64,000 nt of DNA, from NCBI RefSeq assembly GCF_003050615.1, contig NZ_NWBU01000010.1:157165-221164 (forward strand), in the 5' to 3' direction. Positions 38,993 to 47,756 of this stretch are shown here, piece after piece; the first letter of the stretch is position 1, and each line of letters begins with the position of its first letter. Source of the DNA: Sphingomonas oleivorans (lineage in GTDB: Bacteria; Pseudomonadota; Alphaproteobacteria; Sphingomonadales; Sphingomonadaceae). A program made the translations under genes and the position numbers. The notes below the pieces were generated by a model. It had not been told where the DNA came from, ran no database searches, and saw only the letters and a list, made by a program, of their open reading frames with translations.

Positions 38993-39394
38993 CTAGTCGA
39001 GATGGCGCGGATAGCGGCCGGGGCGCGCGGCCCCGGAACGGGAGGAAGCGGCGATCAGCGGCGCGAGCAGCGGAACCAGGCTGACGAAGATGACGGAGCC
39101 CAGCACCAGCCCGGCCAGCCAATCGTCCAGATATTGTGCGGCAAGGATCGTCGTTGCGATCAGCGGGGGGAGGCAGAGCAGCGCTATCGCGAGCCCGCCT
39201 GCTGGCCTCGCGCGGCTGCCCGATGAAGCCGCCGCCCGTGCGGACCGGCTGGCAGGTGCCGTCCGGGGCATATGGCCGGCGCCGTCCGTTGCGAAACCCC
39301 GATCGAATCTGAAACCCACCTTTCGCGCAATTTCCCGGGGCTGCGTTTCGGCAGGGCCGTAGCTCGAATAATAAAGAAGCAGCGCCTTGCTCAT
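38993..39394 (-). CDS. Small membrane protein with a WrbA-like N-terminal fragment
   Basis: A 133-residue frame. Residues 1-13 (MSKALLLYYSSYG) match the flavodoxin-fold N-terminus of WrbA quinone oxidoreductases, but the following sequence (about 14-70, rich in Arg, Ala and Ser) is not WrbA-like. Residues about 68-118 form two membrane helices around LAAQYLDDWLAGLVLG. An internal ATG at 39271 would give just the 92-residue membrane part. This looks like a wrbA remnant fused to, or reading into, a small membrane protein; whether the long form is made is uncertain. Confidence 0.5.
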   Translation of the reverse strand: MSKALLLYYSSYGPAETQPREIARKVGFRFDRGFATDGAGHMPRTAPASRSARAAASSGSRARPAGGLAIALLCLPPLIATTILAAQYLDDWLAGLVLGSVIFVSLVPLLAPLIAASSRSGAARPGRYPRHLD

Positions 39395-39563
39395 CGCTTC
39401 GCCCTTCCCCTATGGGTGGACCGTGACGAGGGCATGATGCGCGAGGGCGCGCGGTGTGGATATCCCTACGGAGGTTCGCGCGGCTCGCCAGATGGTCTGA
39501 CCCGTCTATACCAAGGTATGAATATGCGGCTGTTCCCGGCCGAAATGGTGGAGACGCCGCAGG

Positions 39564-40880
39564 ATGACAGCGAAGAAGACCCAGATCGTCATTGTCGGGG
39601 GCGGGGCCGGCGGCCTCGAGCTGGCGCGGCGGCTTGGCGCAAAATATGGCCGCAAGCGCCACGACATCATCCTGGTGGACCGTAACCGCACCCATATCTG
39701 GAAACCGCTGCTGCATGAGGTGGCGGCGGGATCGCTCGACGCCAATCTGGACGAGGTTGGGTATCGCAGCCACTGCCATCGTTGGGGCTATCGCTATTTC
39801 TACGGCGCGCTGGACAGCATCGACCGCGAGGCGCGCAAGATCATTCTCGCGCCGGTGCTCGACGAGGATGGCAGCGAGCTGATCGGTCGGCATGAGATTC
39901 GCTATGACTATCTCGTCATCGCGATCGGATCGGTGACCAATGATTTCGGCACGCCGGGCGTGCGCGAAAATTGCATCTTCCTGGACAGCCGGGCCCAGGC
40001 CGATCGTTTCCGCAACAAGCTGCTCAACCATTGCCTGCGCGTGTCGCGGGCGATGACCGCGGATCCGTCCGCGGACGAATATGTGCGGATTTCGATCGTC
40101 GGCGGCGGCGCCACGGGCGTGGAGCTTGCGGCCGAGCTTTACAATTCGGCCTCGGCGCTGCGCTATTATGGCCTTGAGATTTTCGACGAGAGCCGCCTCA
40201 AGGTGACGCTGATCGAGGCGGGACCGCGCATCCTGCCGGCATTGCCCGAGCGGCTGGCCGAGGCGGCGCAGCACGAGCTGGAGGCGCTCGGCGTGCGCGT
40301 GCTGACGGGAACGGCGGTGACGGAAGCGACTGCCGACGAGATCGTGACGCGATCGGGCGAGCGGATCAAAAGCGACCTCAAGGTCTGGGCCGCGGGCGTG
40401 CGCGGCGCGGAGGTGCTTGACGGGATCGGGGGGCTGGAGACGAACCGGGCCTTCCAGCTCGTCGTGCGGCCGACGTTGCAGACCAGCCGCGACGATCGCA
40501 TCTTCGCCATGGGCGATTGCTGCTCCTGCCTGCTGCCCGGCAGCGAGCGCCCCGTCCCGCCGCGCGCGCAGGCGGCGCATCAGATGGCCACGAGCGTGCT
40601 GCACAATCTCGAACGGATGATGGCAGGCAAGCCGCTCAAGCCGTTCGTCTATCATGATCATGGCTCGCTGGTATCGCTCAGCCGTTTCCAGACGGTCGGC
40701 AGCCTGATGGGCAATCTGGTCGGCGGGCGAATGGCGGTCGAGGGACGGCTGGCGCGCTTCGTCTATACATCGCTCTATCGCATGCACCTTCTCGCCATCC
40801 ACGGATGGGTCAAGGGCACGGCGCTGCTCCTCATCGGGCGGGTGAACGCCATCATCCGGCCGCGACTGAAGCTCCATTAA
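39564..40880 (+). CDS. ndh: Type II NADH:quinone oxidoreductase
   Basis: Single-subunit, non-proton-pumping NADH dehydrogenase bound peripherally to the inner membrane. The 438-residue protein has the FAD-binding VIVGGGAGGLELARRLG at about 9-25 and the NAD-binding VGGGATGVELAAEL near 178-191. FAMGDCC contacts FAD, and a C-terminal amphipathic region (HLLAIHGWVKGTALLLIGRVN) serves for membrane attachment. It would feed electrons to quinone without energy conservation and relieve redox pressure. It is convergent with azoR. Confidence 0.9.
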   Translation: MTAKKTQIVIVGGGAGGLELARRLGAKYGRKRHDIILVDRNRTHIWKPLLHEVAAGSLDANLDEVGYRSHCHRWGYRYFYGALDSIDREARKIILAPVLDEDGSELIGRHEIRYDYLVIAIGSVTNDFGTPGVRENCIFLDSRAQADRFRNKLLNHCLRVSRAMTADPSADEYVRISIVGGGATGVELAAELYNSASALRYYGLEIFDESRLKVTLIEAGPRILPALPERLAEAAQHELEALGVRVLTGTAVTEATADEIVTRSGERIKSDLKVWAAGVRGAEVLDGIGGLETNRAFQLVVRPTLQTSRDDRIFAMGDCCSCLLPGSERPVPPRAQAAHQMATSVLHNLERMMAGKPLKPFVYHDHGSLVSLSRFQTVGSLMGNLVGGRMAVEGRLARFVYTSLYRMHLLAIHGWVKGTALLLIGRVNAIIRPRLKLH

Positions 40881-40927
40881 GCGACGTCCGTCAGCCCTGA
40901 AGCACCGCGCTCAGCCAGGGCGCGGTC

Positions 40928-41046
40928 GGGTGAAATTCACCCTGTTCTACAATTCTCCTATGCGCTCCGGCATAGGATCGGATGAGGAGGCGAGGCGGGC
41001 CGTCTTGCGCAACCGGGGGGAGTGTTGCGGAAAACGGCCCGCCTCG
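40928..41046. repeat. Three stacked dyads between ndh and azoR
   Basis: GGGTGAA-A-TTCACCC (40928-40942), TCCTATGC/GCATAGGA (40956-40963 and 40970-40977), and a perfect 13-bp pair CGAGGCGGGCCGT/ACGGCCCGCCTCG (40991-41003 and 41034-41046). They fill the 171-bp convergent gap. The last is the likely terminator; no clear T-run follows. Confidence 0.55.
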
Positions 41047-41051
41047 ACGGG

Positions 41052-41672
41052 TCAGGCGGCCTTGGCGAGCGCGCCCGGACGGAGGGCGCCGATCCGCTCG
41101 ACGGCCGCCGCGATCTGCTCCTGCGCTGCCATGGCGAGCTTCTCGACCCGGACGAAATCGACGTCGCGGAGGCCCATGAAGCCCAGCATCGTGCGCAGAT
41201 GCGGTTCCTGGCTGTCGAGCACGGCAGCCGGTCCCTCGCTATAGGCGCCGCCGCGCGTTTCGATCACGATCACCGGTTTCGCGGCGACGAGCCCTTCGGG
41301 GCCGTTCGGGCCATATTGGAAGGTCACGCCCGCACGCAGCACATGATCGAACCAACTCTTGAGCGTGGAAGCGATGCCGAAATTATACATGGGCGCGCCG
41401 ATCACGAGGATCTCCGCTTCCTGCAATTCGGCGACCAACGCGTCGGAAAGTGCGCGCGTCGGCTTGGCCGCCTCGGTCTCCGGCGCGGGACGGCCGATAC
41501 CGGCCATCGTTGCCGAGCTCAGATGCGGCACGGGCTCACGGTCGAGATCGCGCTCGACGACCTTCAGCTCCGGCCGTTCGGCCTGCAGCCGCGCGACGAG
41601 CTGGTCCACCAGCTTGTTGGAAACGGATGCCGCGCCGCCGGCGCTGCTCTTGATGACGAGAATGCTGCCCAT
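41052..41672 (-). CDS. azoR: FMN-dependent NADH azoreductase
   Basis: Flavodoxin-like quinone/azo reductase, 206 residues. It has KSSAGGAASVSNKL at the FMN phosphate-binding loop, GAPMYNFGIASTLKSWFDHVLRAG (the family's MYNFGIPS-like motif) in the middle, and ETRGGAYSEGP for the isoalloxazine contact. It uses two electrons from NAD(P)H to reduce quinones or azo bonds and would avoid semiquinone radicals. It is divergent from a LysR-type gene with 84 bp between, so that regulator is its probable controller. Confidence 0.92.
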   Translation of the reverse strand: MGSILVIKSSAGGAASVSNKLVDQLVARLQAERPELKVVERDLDREPVPHLSSATMAGIGRPAPETEAAKPTRALSDALVAELQEAEILVIGAPMYNFGIASTLKSWFDHVLRAGVTFQYGPNGPEGLVAAKPVIVIETRGGAYSEGPAAVLDSQEPHLRTMLGFMGLRDVDFVRVEKLAMAAQEQIAAAVERIGALRPGALAKAA

Positions 41673-41756
41673 GGTCCTGAACTCCCTGATCGGGTTGATG
41701 TCGTGACGCAGGGATAGAACAGTGTTAGCGTTGCGCGAAGCCAAGCGGCTTGAACC

Positions 41757-42698
41757 ATGGTGTTGCAGATTATGGAACGATCCCCGATCGATCTCGTCGA
41801 TGTCCTCGCCTTTGCCTGGGTGGTCGAAAGCGGCAGCTTCGCGCGCGCGGGCGACCGGCTGGGCGTATCCAAATCGATCGTCAGCCGCCGTGTCGCGCGG
41901 CTGGAGGAGAAGCTCGGCGCCCGGCTGTTGACGCGGAGCGCGCGCGGCACCGAGCCCACCGATATCGGCAGCGACTATCATCGCCGGCTGGTGGCGATAT
42001 TGGGCGATCTGGAGGCGGCGCACGAAGCCGTGGCCGAGGCGACATCGGAAGTGGCGGGCACGATCCGGCTGACCGCGCCGATCAGCTTCGGCGTGGATCA
42101 TCTTTCGTCCGTGCTGGCCGAATTCATGACGCGCCACCCGCGCGTCGAGCTGGATGTCGCGCTGGAGGATCGCAGGGTGGATCTGCTGGCCGAGCATTTC
42201 GATCTCGCGGTGCGGATCGGGAACTTGCCCGACAGCAGCCTGATCGCGCGCAAGCTGGCGCCCGTGCGCGCGGTGATGGTGGCGAGTCCGGCCTATCTCG
42301 ACGCGCGGGGGCGGCCTTCGCACCCGCGCGAGCTCGCGAAGCATGACGTGCTGTTCTACACCAACAGCAATTCCACGGGCGAATGGCGCTTCCGTGTCGA
42401 CGGGCGTTGGGAAAGGGTGCGCGTGGCGGGCCGGCTGCGGGCCAATAATGGCGATGCGTTGCGCGAGGCGGCGCGCGCGGGCCTGGGCATCGCCCTCCTG
42501 CCGAGCTTCATCGCCTCCAGGGGCCTGATCGACGGCAGCCTGGAAACCGTGCTCGGCGACTGTCCGCTCGAGGAGGCCGGCCTCTATGCGATCATGCCGC
42601 CGGGGCGTGCGACGACCGCGCGCGTGCGCGCGCTCGTCGAGCATCTGGCAAGAAGCTTCGGGCCGACGCCCGCCTGGGATCCCTGCGCGCGGGATTGA
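41757..42698 (+). CDS. LysR-family transcriptional regulator
   Basis: A 313-residue LysR-type regulator. The winged helix-turn-helix at about 10-70 contains VVESGSFARAGDRLGVSKSIVSRRVARLEEKLG (in part: SFARAGDRLGVSKSIVSRRV). The effector domain starts near 95 and has the usual two-lobe pattern (ISFGVDHLSSVLAEF, SPAYLDARG). It is divergent from azoR, the classic arrangement for control of a quinone-responsive reductase. Two ATGs (41757, 41772) are possible and neither has a good Shine-Dalgarno. Confidence 0.9.
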   Translation: MVLQIMERSPIDLVDVLAFAWVVESGSFARAGDRLGVSKSIVSRRVARLEEKLGARLLTRSARGTEPTDIGSDYHRRLVAILGDLEAAHEAVAEATSEVAGTIRLTAPISFGVDHLSSVLAEFMTRHPRVELDVALEDRRVDLLAEHFDLAVRIGNLPDSSLIARKLAPVRAVMVASPAYLDARGRPSHPRELAKHDVLFYTNSNSTGEWRFRVDGRWERVRVAGRLRANNGDALREAARAGLGIALLPSFIASRGLIDGSLETVLGDCPLEEAGLYAIMPPGRATTARVRALVEHLARSFGPTPAWDPCARD

Positions 42699-42711
42699 CC
42701 CGATGGCGACC

Positions 42712-44568
42712 CTATATTTTTCCCTTGCCCTTCCGCGCCGCGATATGCGCGTCGATAATCTGTTCGAGCAGGGTCAGGGGCACGCCGCCGGCTTTCACCA
42801 CCGCATCGTCGAATGCGCGCAGATCATAGCGCGGGCCGAGCGCGGCGCGCGCCTTGTCGCGCAGGCGGTTGATCTCGCTATGGCCGACCTTGTAGCCGCA
42901 GGCCTGGCCGGGCCAGGCGCAGTAGCGATCGACCTCGCTGCTGACATCGTCGACGGGCGAGCCGTTGGTGGCGGCGAACCACTGGATCGCCCGATCGCGG
43001 GTCCAGCGCTTGGCGTGAAGCCCGCTGTCCACGACGAGGCGGCAGGCGCGATAGGATAGCGACTGGAGATAGCCGAGCTTGCCCATCGGATCATCCTCAT
43101 AGGCGTCGAGCTCGTCGGCGAGCTGCTCGGCATAGAGCGCCCAGCCTTCGGAATAGGCGTTGAAGGCGAGCAGCGAGCGGATGAGCGGCAGCCTGTAGCT
43201 ATATTCGCCCTGCCAGATATGGCCCGGAATGCCCTCATGATAGGTGAGGGTAGGCAGCGAATAGCGCGGCCAGTTCGCCGTATCGCGCAGGTTGATATAA
43301 TAATTGCCCGGCGTGCTGCCGTCGATCGCGCCGGCCGCGGCATAGCCGCCGGGCATGCCATCCTGAATTTCGGGCGGAACGCGCTTGATGACGAGATCGC
43401 CGCGAACGCGCGTGGCGAAGGCGCGCGGCAGGCGCTGGCGCATGTCCGCGACGCGGCCGTTGAGATAGGCGAGTATCTCCGCGCGGCCGGCATCGGTATT
43501 GGGATAGAGGAAGCGCTTATCCTTGCCGAGCGCGGCCATGCGTTCGCCGACAGTGCCTTTGGTCAGGCCCTGCGCGCGCAGCAGCGGATCCATCCGCGCG
43601 GAAAGCGCGCGAAGCTGCTCCAGGCCGAGCTGATGGACTTCCTCGGGCGTCAGCCGGCTGGTGGTGCCGGCACGCAGCGCCCAGGCATAATAAGCATCGC
43701 CGTCGGGCAGCTTCCAGACGCCCGCATCCCCGGTCGCGCGCGTGCGAAGCCGCGTCAGCTCGGCAATCTGCCGGTCGAGCGCGGGGGCGACCTTCTCGGT
43801 CGCGATCGCTGCGGCGCGGCGGCCATGATCACCGGCAAGTGCCGCGCTGCGCCGGGCCAGCGAGGTGACGATATTCCATTGGGCGACGGGCAGGGCGCGC
43901 GCGGCCGTCATTTGCCTGAGCGTCTTGTCGAGCAGGAAGGAAGGGGCGACGACGCCGATCGACCCGTCATGCGCGAGCCGCGCCGTCTCCCCGTCGATCG
44001 CGGCGGCATAGGCTTCGAGCCGGGCCAGATAGGCGTCCGCATCGGCGCTCGTCTCGACGATGTGCAGGCTGTCGAGCAGGTCCGGAATTTCGGCGAAGGC
44101 GCCCGTGCCCTGACTTACCGCATAAGGGGTGTTCCGATAGGACCAATTTTGGTTCAGCCCGGCGACGTCGCCGAAGGGAAAGCGATAGCCCTCCACGACC
44201 AGCTCATGTGCGGTGCGGACGACATCGAGGTCGAGCGTCGCGGCCGTGCCGAGCCGGCTGCGATCGACCGCATTGAGCCGGGCAAGGCGCGCGGCGGCCG
44301 TGGCAGCGCGGCGGCTATTGCCTTCGGGCGAGCGATCGGTGAGGCTCGACTTGAGCCGGGCCCGATCACCCTTGTCGAGCCCGAGCGCAGTGGCGTTTTC
44401 TGGATATTCGACGAGCAGTTCCTCGGCGATGCCTGCGAGCAGGCGCTCCAGCGCCCTGTCATCCGTGGCGGGTGCGGTCGCGGCCGTTGCCGCCCAGCCG
44501 GGGATGGTGCGCAGCGCGAGGACGCTGCCTGTCGTCGCGAGGAAATGGCGCCGATTCACCTGTCGCAT
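42712..44568 (-). CDS. DUF885 metallopeptidase-like protein, exported by Tat
   Basis: A 618-residue protein of the DUF885 family, related to zinc carboxypeptidases of the thermolysin-like fold. The family zinc motif is present as HEGIPGH (in LTYHEGIPGHIWQ). The N-terminus NRRHFLATTGSVLALRTIPG is a twin-arginine-type signal ending at an alanine-rich cleavage region (WAATAATA), so it should be exported folded. The ATG at 44568 has GGGGGAGAC upstream; the frame opening at 44664 is not needed. The substrate is unknown. Confidence 0.85.
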   Translation of the reverse strand: MRQVNRRHFLATTGSVLALRTIPGWAATAATAPATDDRALERLLAGIAEELLVEYPENATALGLDKGDRARLKSSLTDRSPEGNSRRAATAAARLARLNAVDRSRLGTAATLDLDVVRTAHELVVEGYRFPFGDVAGLNQNWSYRNTPYAVSQGTGAFAEIPDLLDSLHIVETSADADAYLARLEAYAAAIDGETARLAHDGSIGVVAPSFLLDKTLRQMTAARALPVAQWNIVTSLARRSAALAGDHGRRAAAIATEKVAPALDRQIAELTRLRTRATGDAGVWKLPDGDAYYAWALRAGTTSRLTPEEVHQLGLEQLRALSARMDPLLRAQGLTKGTVGERMAALGKDKRFLYPNTDAGRAEILAYLNGRVADMRQRLPRAFATRVRGDLVIKRVPPEIQDGMPGGYAAAGAIDGSTPGNYYINLRDTANWPRYSLPTLTYHEGIPGHIWQGEYSYRLPLIRSLLAFNAYSEGWALYAEQLADELDAYEDDPMGKLGYLQSLSYRACRLVVDSGLHAKRWTRDRAIQWFAATNGSPVDDVSSEVDRYCAWPGQACGYKVGHSEINRLRDKARAALGPRYDLRAFDDAVVKAGGVPLTLLEQIIDAHIAARKGKGKI

Positions 44569-44824
44569 CAATATTGTCTCCCCCTGCCGGAAGACCGGCC
44601 GATGGCGCAGCTTAGTGTCATGTGCTGCGAAGAGGTGCAACGGCATCAATGGCCGCGCGCTCATCTTGCCGGGGACTTTGGTTCCACTCGCCCGCCTGCA
44701 GATGGATAGGGCGATTTACCCGGATTGATCGCCATCTGCCTTTCGCGCCGCGACGGGGGATGATGAGCGCACGCTCCGCATATGCTATATGGCCATGACA
44801 GCCAGAGCGGCATGGACGAAAGCG

Positions 44825-45031
44825 ATGAAGATCAGCGCGCGCAACCAGATCACAGGTGTCGTCATGTCGCTCGCCCCGGGCGCGGTGAATGCGACGATCA
44901 AGGTGGACATTGGCGGCGGCAACGTCATCACCTCCAACATCACGCAGGAGGCGGTAGCCGATCTCGGCCTCGCCGTGGGCGATCAGGTGACGGTTCTCAT
45001 CAAGGCGAGCGACGTGCTGATCGGAAAGTAG
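44825..45031 (+). CDS. Molybdenum-pterin/molybdate-binding protein (Mop, TOBE domain)
   Basis: A 68-residue single TOBE domain, the length of stand-alone molbindins. It has MKISARNQITGVV, followed by GAVNATIKVDIGGGNVITSNIT and a C-terminal VLIKASDVLIGK, all typical. It stores molybdate in the cytoplasm as a hexamer. No modABC or molybdopterin genes lie next to it. Upstream in-frame starts (44789) would add non-family residues. A strong terminator follows. Confidence 0.9.
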   Translation: MKISARNQITGVVMSLAPGAVNATIKVDIGGGNVITSNITQEAVADLGLAVGDQVTVLIKASDVLIGK

Positions 45032-45080
45032 CGCCGGCGGGAGCGCTGTCCTCGCCCACTGCGCGAAACATCCTATGAAG

Positions 45081-45126
45081 GCCGGCATTGCCCGCGATCC
45101 GGAGGAGGCGGGCAATGCCGGTTTTT
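45081..45126 (+). terminator. Rho-independent terminator after mop
   Basis: CCGGCATTGCCCGC (45082-45095) pairs perfectly with GCGGGCAATGCCGG (45108-45121), followed by TTTTT (45122-45126). This is the clearest intrinsic terminator on the plus strand of the window. Confidence 0.85.
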
Positions 45127-45143
45127 GCTGGGATGGCGAGCTT

Positions 45144-45231
45144 GGAGCATGTGTGATTAGATCCAGTCACACATGCTCCAATTCTCCTGTGTTTCCCGCA
45201 TTTTCCGAGTCGTCAGGCGATTCCGCCTGAC
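45144..45231. repeat. Composite palindromic repeat downstream of ugd
   Basis: GGAGCATGTGTGA (45144-45156) pairs with TCACACATGCTCC (45167-45179) around TTAGATCCAG; a second dyad GTCAGGCG/CGCCTGAC lies at 45212-45231. Read on the minus strand it runs from the ugd stop as AGAGCATTTTCAAGTCAGGC and onward, a pattern I recognise as a recurrent intergenic element of alphaproteobacteria. Confidence 0.6.
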
Positions 45232-45242
45232 TTGAAAATGCT

Positions 45243-46556
45243 CTAGGCGACGCTTGCCCGTCCGATGCCATGATAGCTGAGGCCGGCGCGGGAGACTTCC
45301 TCGGGGGGATAGATGTTGCGCAGGTCGACGAGGATGGGGCTGGTGAGAATGCCCGCGAGCCGCTTGAGGTCGAGCGCGCGGAACTCGTCCCATTCGGTGA
45401 CGATCACGAGCGCGTCCGCGCCGTCGGCGGCCTCATAGGCATTGGCGACGAAGTCGACATTGCTCAGCAGCGGGCGTGCCTGCTCGACGCCCTCGGGGTC
45501 ATAGGCGCGCACGACGGCTCCCGCATCCTGCAAGGCCTGGATCACCGCGATCGCCGGCGCGTCGCGCATGTCGTCCGTGTTCGGCTTGAAGGTCAGGCCC
45601 AAGACCGCGACGGTCTTGCCCCGGGCGTCGCCGCCCATCGCCTTGATGACCTTGCGGCCCATCGCCCGCTTGCGCGCGTCATTGACCTGCACGACCGCCT
45701 CGACGATCCGCACCGGCGACTGGAAATCTTCCGCCGTCTTGAGCAGCGCAAGCGTGTCCTTGGGGAAGCAGGAGCCGCCATAGCCCGGCCCGGCATGGAG
45801 GAATTTGGAGCCGATGCGATTGTCGAGACCGATGCCGCGCGACACGTCCTTCACATCCGCGCCGACCATCTCGCACAGATCCGCCATCTCGTTGATGAAG
45901 GTGATCTTGGTCGCGAGGAAGGCGTTGGCGGCATATTTGATGAGCTCGCTCGTCCGCCGGCCGGTGAACAGCAGCGGCGCCTGGTTGAGATAGAGCGGAC
46001 GATAGATTTCCTGCATCACCGCGCGGGCGGCTTCCTCGTCGGTGCCGACGACGATCCGGTCGGGCCGCTTGAAATCCTCGATCGCTGCGCCCTCGCGCAG
46101 GAATTCGGGATTGGAGACGACATAGGTGGTGATGTCCGGCTGCACCTCGCGCAGGATCCGCTCCACCTCGTCGCCGGTGCCGACCGGCACGGTCGACTTG
46201 GTGACGATCACGGTCGGCTTGGTCACCGCCGCGGCGATCTCGCGCGTCGCGGCGAAGACATAGCTCAGATCGGCATGGCCGTCGCCGCGCCGCGACGGCG
46301 TGCCGACCGCGATGAACACCGCGTCCGCATCGGCCACAGCAGGCGCCAGATCGGTGGTGAAGGACAGCCGCCCGGCGCGCACATTGCTCTCGACCAGGGC
46401 ATCGAGCCCCGGCTCGTAGATCGGCATTACCCCCTTCTCGAGTGCCTCGATCTTGCGGACATCCTTATCAACGCAGATCACATCATGTCCGAAGTCAGAA
46501 AAGCACGCACCGGAAACAAGGCCGACATATCCGGTGCCGATCATCGTGATGCGCAT
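45243..46556 (-). CDS. ugd: UDP-glucose 6-dehydrogenase
   Basis: Oxidises UDP-glucose twice to UDP-glucuronate, a precursor of acidic exopolysaccharides and modified lipids. The 437-residue protein has the Rossmann start MRITMIGTGYVGLVSGACF, the catalytic cysteine in GPGYGGSCFPKDT and the conserved KYAANAFLATKITFINE segment. It is full length. Its stop is followed by a composite repeat. The neighbouring GH8 glycosidase on the same strand, 53 bp upstream, hints at a role in surface polysaccharide. Confidence 0.95.
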   Translation of the reverse strand: MRITMIGTGYVGLVSGACFSDFGHDVICVDKDVRKIEALEKGVMPIYEPGLDALVESNVRAGRLSFTTDLAPAVADADAVFIAVGTPSRRGDGHADLSYVFAATREIAAAVTKPTVIVTKSTVPVGTGDEVERILREVQPDITTYVVSNPEFLREGAAIEDFKRPDRIVVGTDEEAARAVMQEIYRPLYLNQAPLLFTGRRTSELIKYAANAFLATKITFINEMADLCEMVGADVKDVSRGIGLDNRIGSKFLHAGPGYGGSCFPKDTLALLKTAEDFQSPVRIVEAVVQVNDARKRAMGRKVIKAMGGDARGKTVAVLGLTFKPNTDDMRDAPAIAVIQALQDAGAVVRAYDPEGVEQARPLLSNVDFVANAYEAADGADALVIVTEWDEFRALDLKRLAGILTSPILVDLRNIYPPEEVSRAGLSYHGIGRASVA

Positions 46557-46609
46557 AGGTCTTCAAGGTCCTTCGATAAGCTTTCCTCGCTTCCATGTCC
46601 TGACGGATG

Positions 46610-47599
46610 TCAGACCATGGAAGCGAGGAGGAGCAGGGTGGAGGAATAGTAATCGTCGTTGGGGCCGATGGAAGTGGAAACAAGTGATTTGCCGAGGGCG
46701 ACCCGGGCGATCGCCTGCCCGCCAGTAGACAGGCTATAGGGTGCTTGCGCTCCCGTGAAGACATCGATCCATGCGGGGCGCATGGCAGGATCGCGCCAGA
46801 AGCCGGCATAGGGCGCCAGCATCTGCCTGCGCTTCGACATTGCGAGATAGAGCGGAATGCGGATCGCATCGAAGCCGAAGGTGGCGGGCCTCCCCGCCGC
46901 CGGGCGGGGCGGGCCGAAGGGATCGATATCGATCCAGTCGGTGGGCAGGCCGGCAAAGCCGAAGCGCGATTCGCGCAGCAATTGCTCGCCATGCTGGATC
47001 AGGCTGGCCCAAGGGCCTTCGGGATCGGCTTTGGCGAAGGCATCGAGCGCGGGCCAGACATAATAGGCCAGGTTGAGCGTGGCCTTCTGGCCGATATAGA
47101 AGCCGGCCAGCCCGGGCAGCAGCGCCGTGCGTCCGAAGACCGGCACGGTGAGCCGGGTGCCGATCGCGACGCGGATCTGCTGGCTTGCCGTCTCATATTC
47201 CTGGACGTGCCAGCGTCTGGCCGCGCGCATCAAGGCCCAGCCGATCAATATGTCGCCATCGGTGGCGTTATTGGGATCGTTGACCGGCGGTAGCGCTGCG
47301 GGATCGTAGCGCCAGGAGAAGAGCCGCACATCGGGTCGGGACAGGGTGGCGTTGGTCCAGCCCCAGAGTCGGTCGAAGGTGGCGCGGTCGTCCGCCGCCT
47401 CGGCGAAGAGCATGCCATAGCCCTGGCCCTCGCTATGGCTGATGCCGCCGTTGCCCGTATCCACCACCCGTCCCTCGGGGGCTATGAAGCGCTCCTTCCA
47501 GCTTTCCCACGGCGTCTGTTCCACGTCGCGGGCCATGGCACAGGCAGAAGCCATGGCCATCCCGGCGCCCAGCATCATCGTCCGTCGATCGAATTTCAT
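46610..47599 (-). CDS. Glycoside hydrolase family 8 protein (exported)
   Basis: A 329-residue secreted glycosidase of family GH8 (endoglucanase, chitosanase or BcsZ-like). The general-acid Glu lies in SHSEGQGYGMLF at about 53-64, and NNATDGDILIGWAL carries the substrate-binding Asp. The N-terminus MKFDRRTMMLGAGMAMASACAMA is a signal sequence with an RR pair. It may go by Tat or, given the cysteine, be lipidated; neither is certain. It lies just upstream of ugd, so a role in processing a cellulose-like or glucuronate-containing polymer is plausible. Confidence 0.88.
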   Translation of the reverse strand: MKFDRRTMMLGAGMAMASACAMARDVEQTPWESWKERFIAPEGRVVDTGNGGISHSEGQGYGMLFAEAADDRATFDRLWGWTNATLSRPDVRLFSWRYDPAALPPVNDPNNATDGDILIGWALMRAARRWHVQEYETASQQIRVAIGTRLTVPVFGRTALLPGLAGFYIGQKATLNLAYYVWPALDAFAKADPEGPWASLIQHGEQLLRESRFGFAGLPTDWIDIDPFGPPRPAAGRPATFGFDAIRIPLYLAMSKRRQMLAPYAGFWRDPAMRPAWIDVFTGAQAPYSLSTGGQAIARVALGKSLVSTSIGPNDDYYSSTLLLLASMV

Positions 47600-47756
47600 G
47601 CAGGGCGCTCAGCTATCCTGAAAAGTTCGGCGGATGAACAGCAAGCTAGACTGGATTTTGCGCGAGCGAAATATGGGATTTTCACAAAAGCATGGCGATT
47701 GCATCGTCAAACCTTCTTCCTATCTCTTGCCGTCCGATCAGCGAAAAGGAAGAATA

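Noticed and set aside
39507-39518. ATACCAAGGTAT upstream of ndh as an operator
   Set aside because: The arms are only five bases and the centre is not symmetric; no second copy or regulator supports it.
38763-40877. Long open frame of 704 codons opposite ndh
   Set aside because: The codon bias and high GC of ndh leave the opposite strand open; only the last 65 codons (38763-38960) have a ribosome site and a plausible start. The rest has no family similarity.
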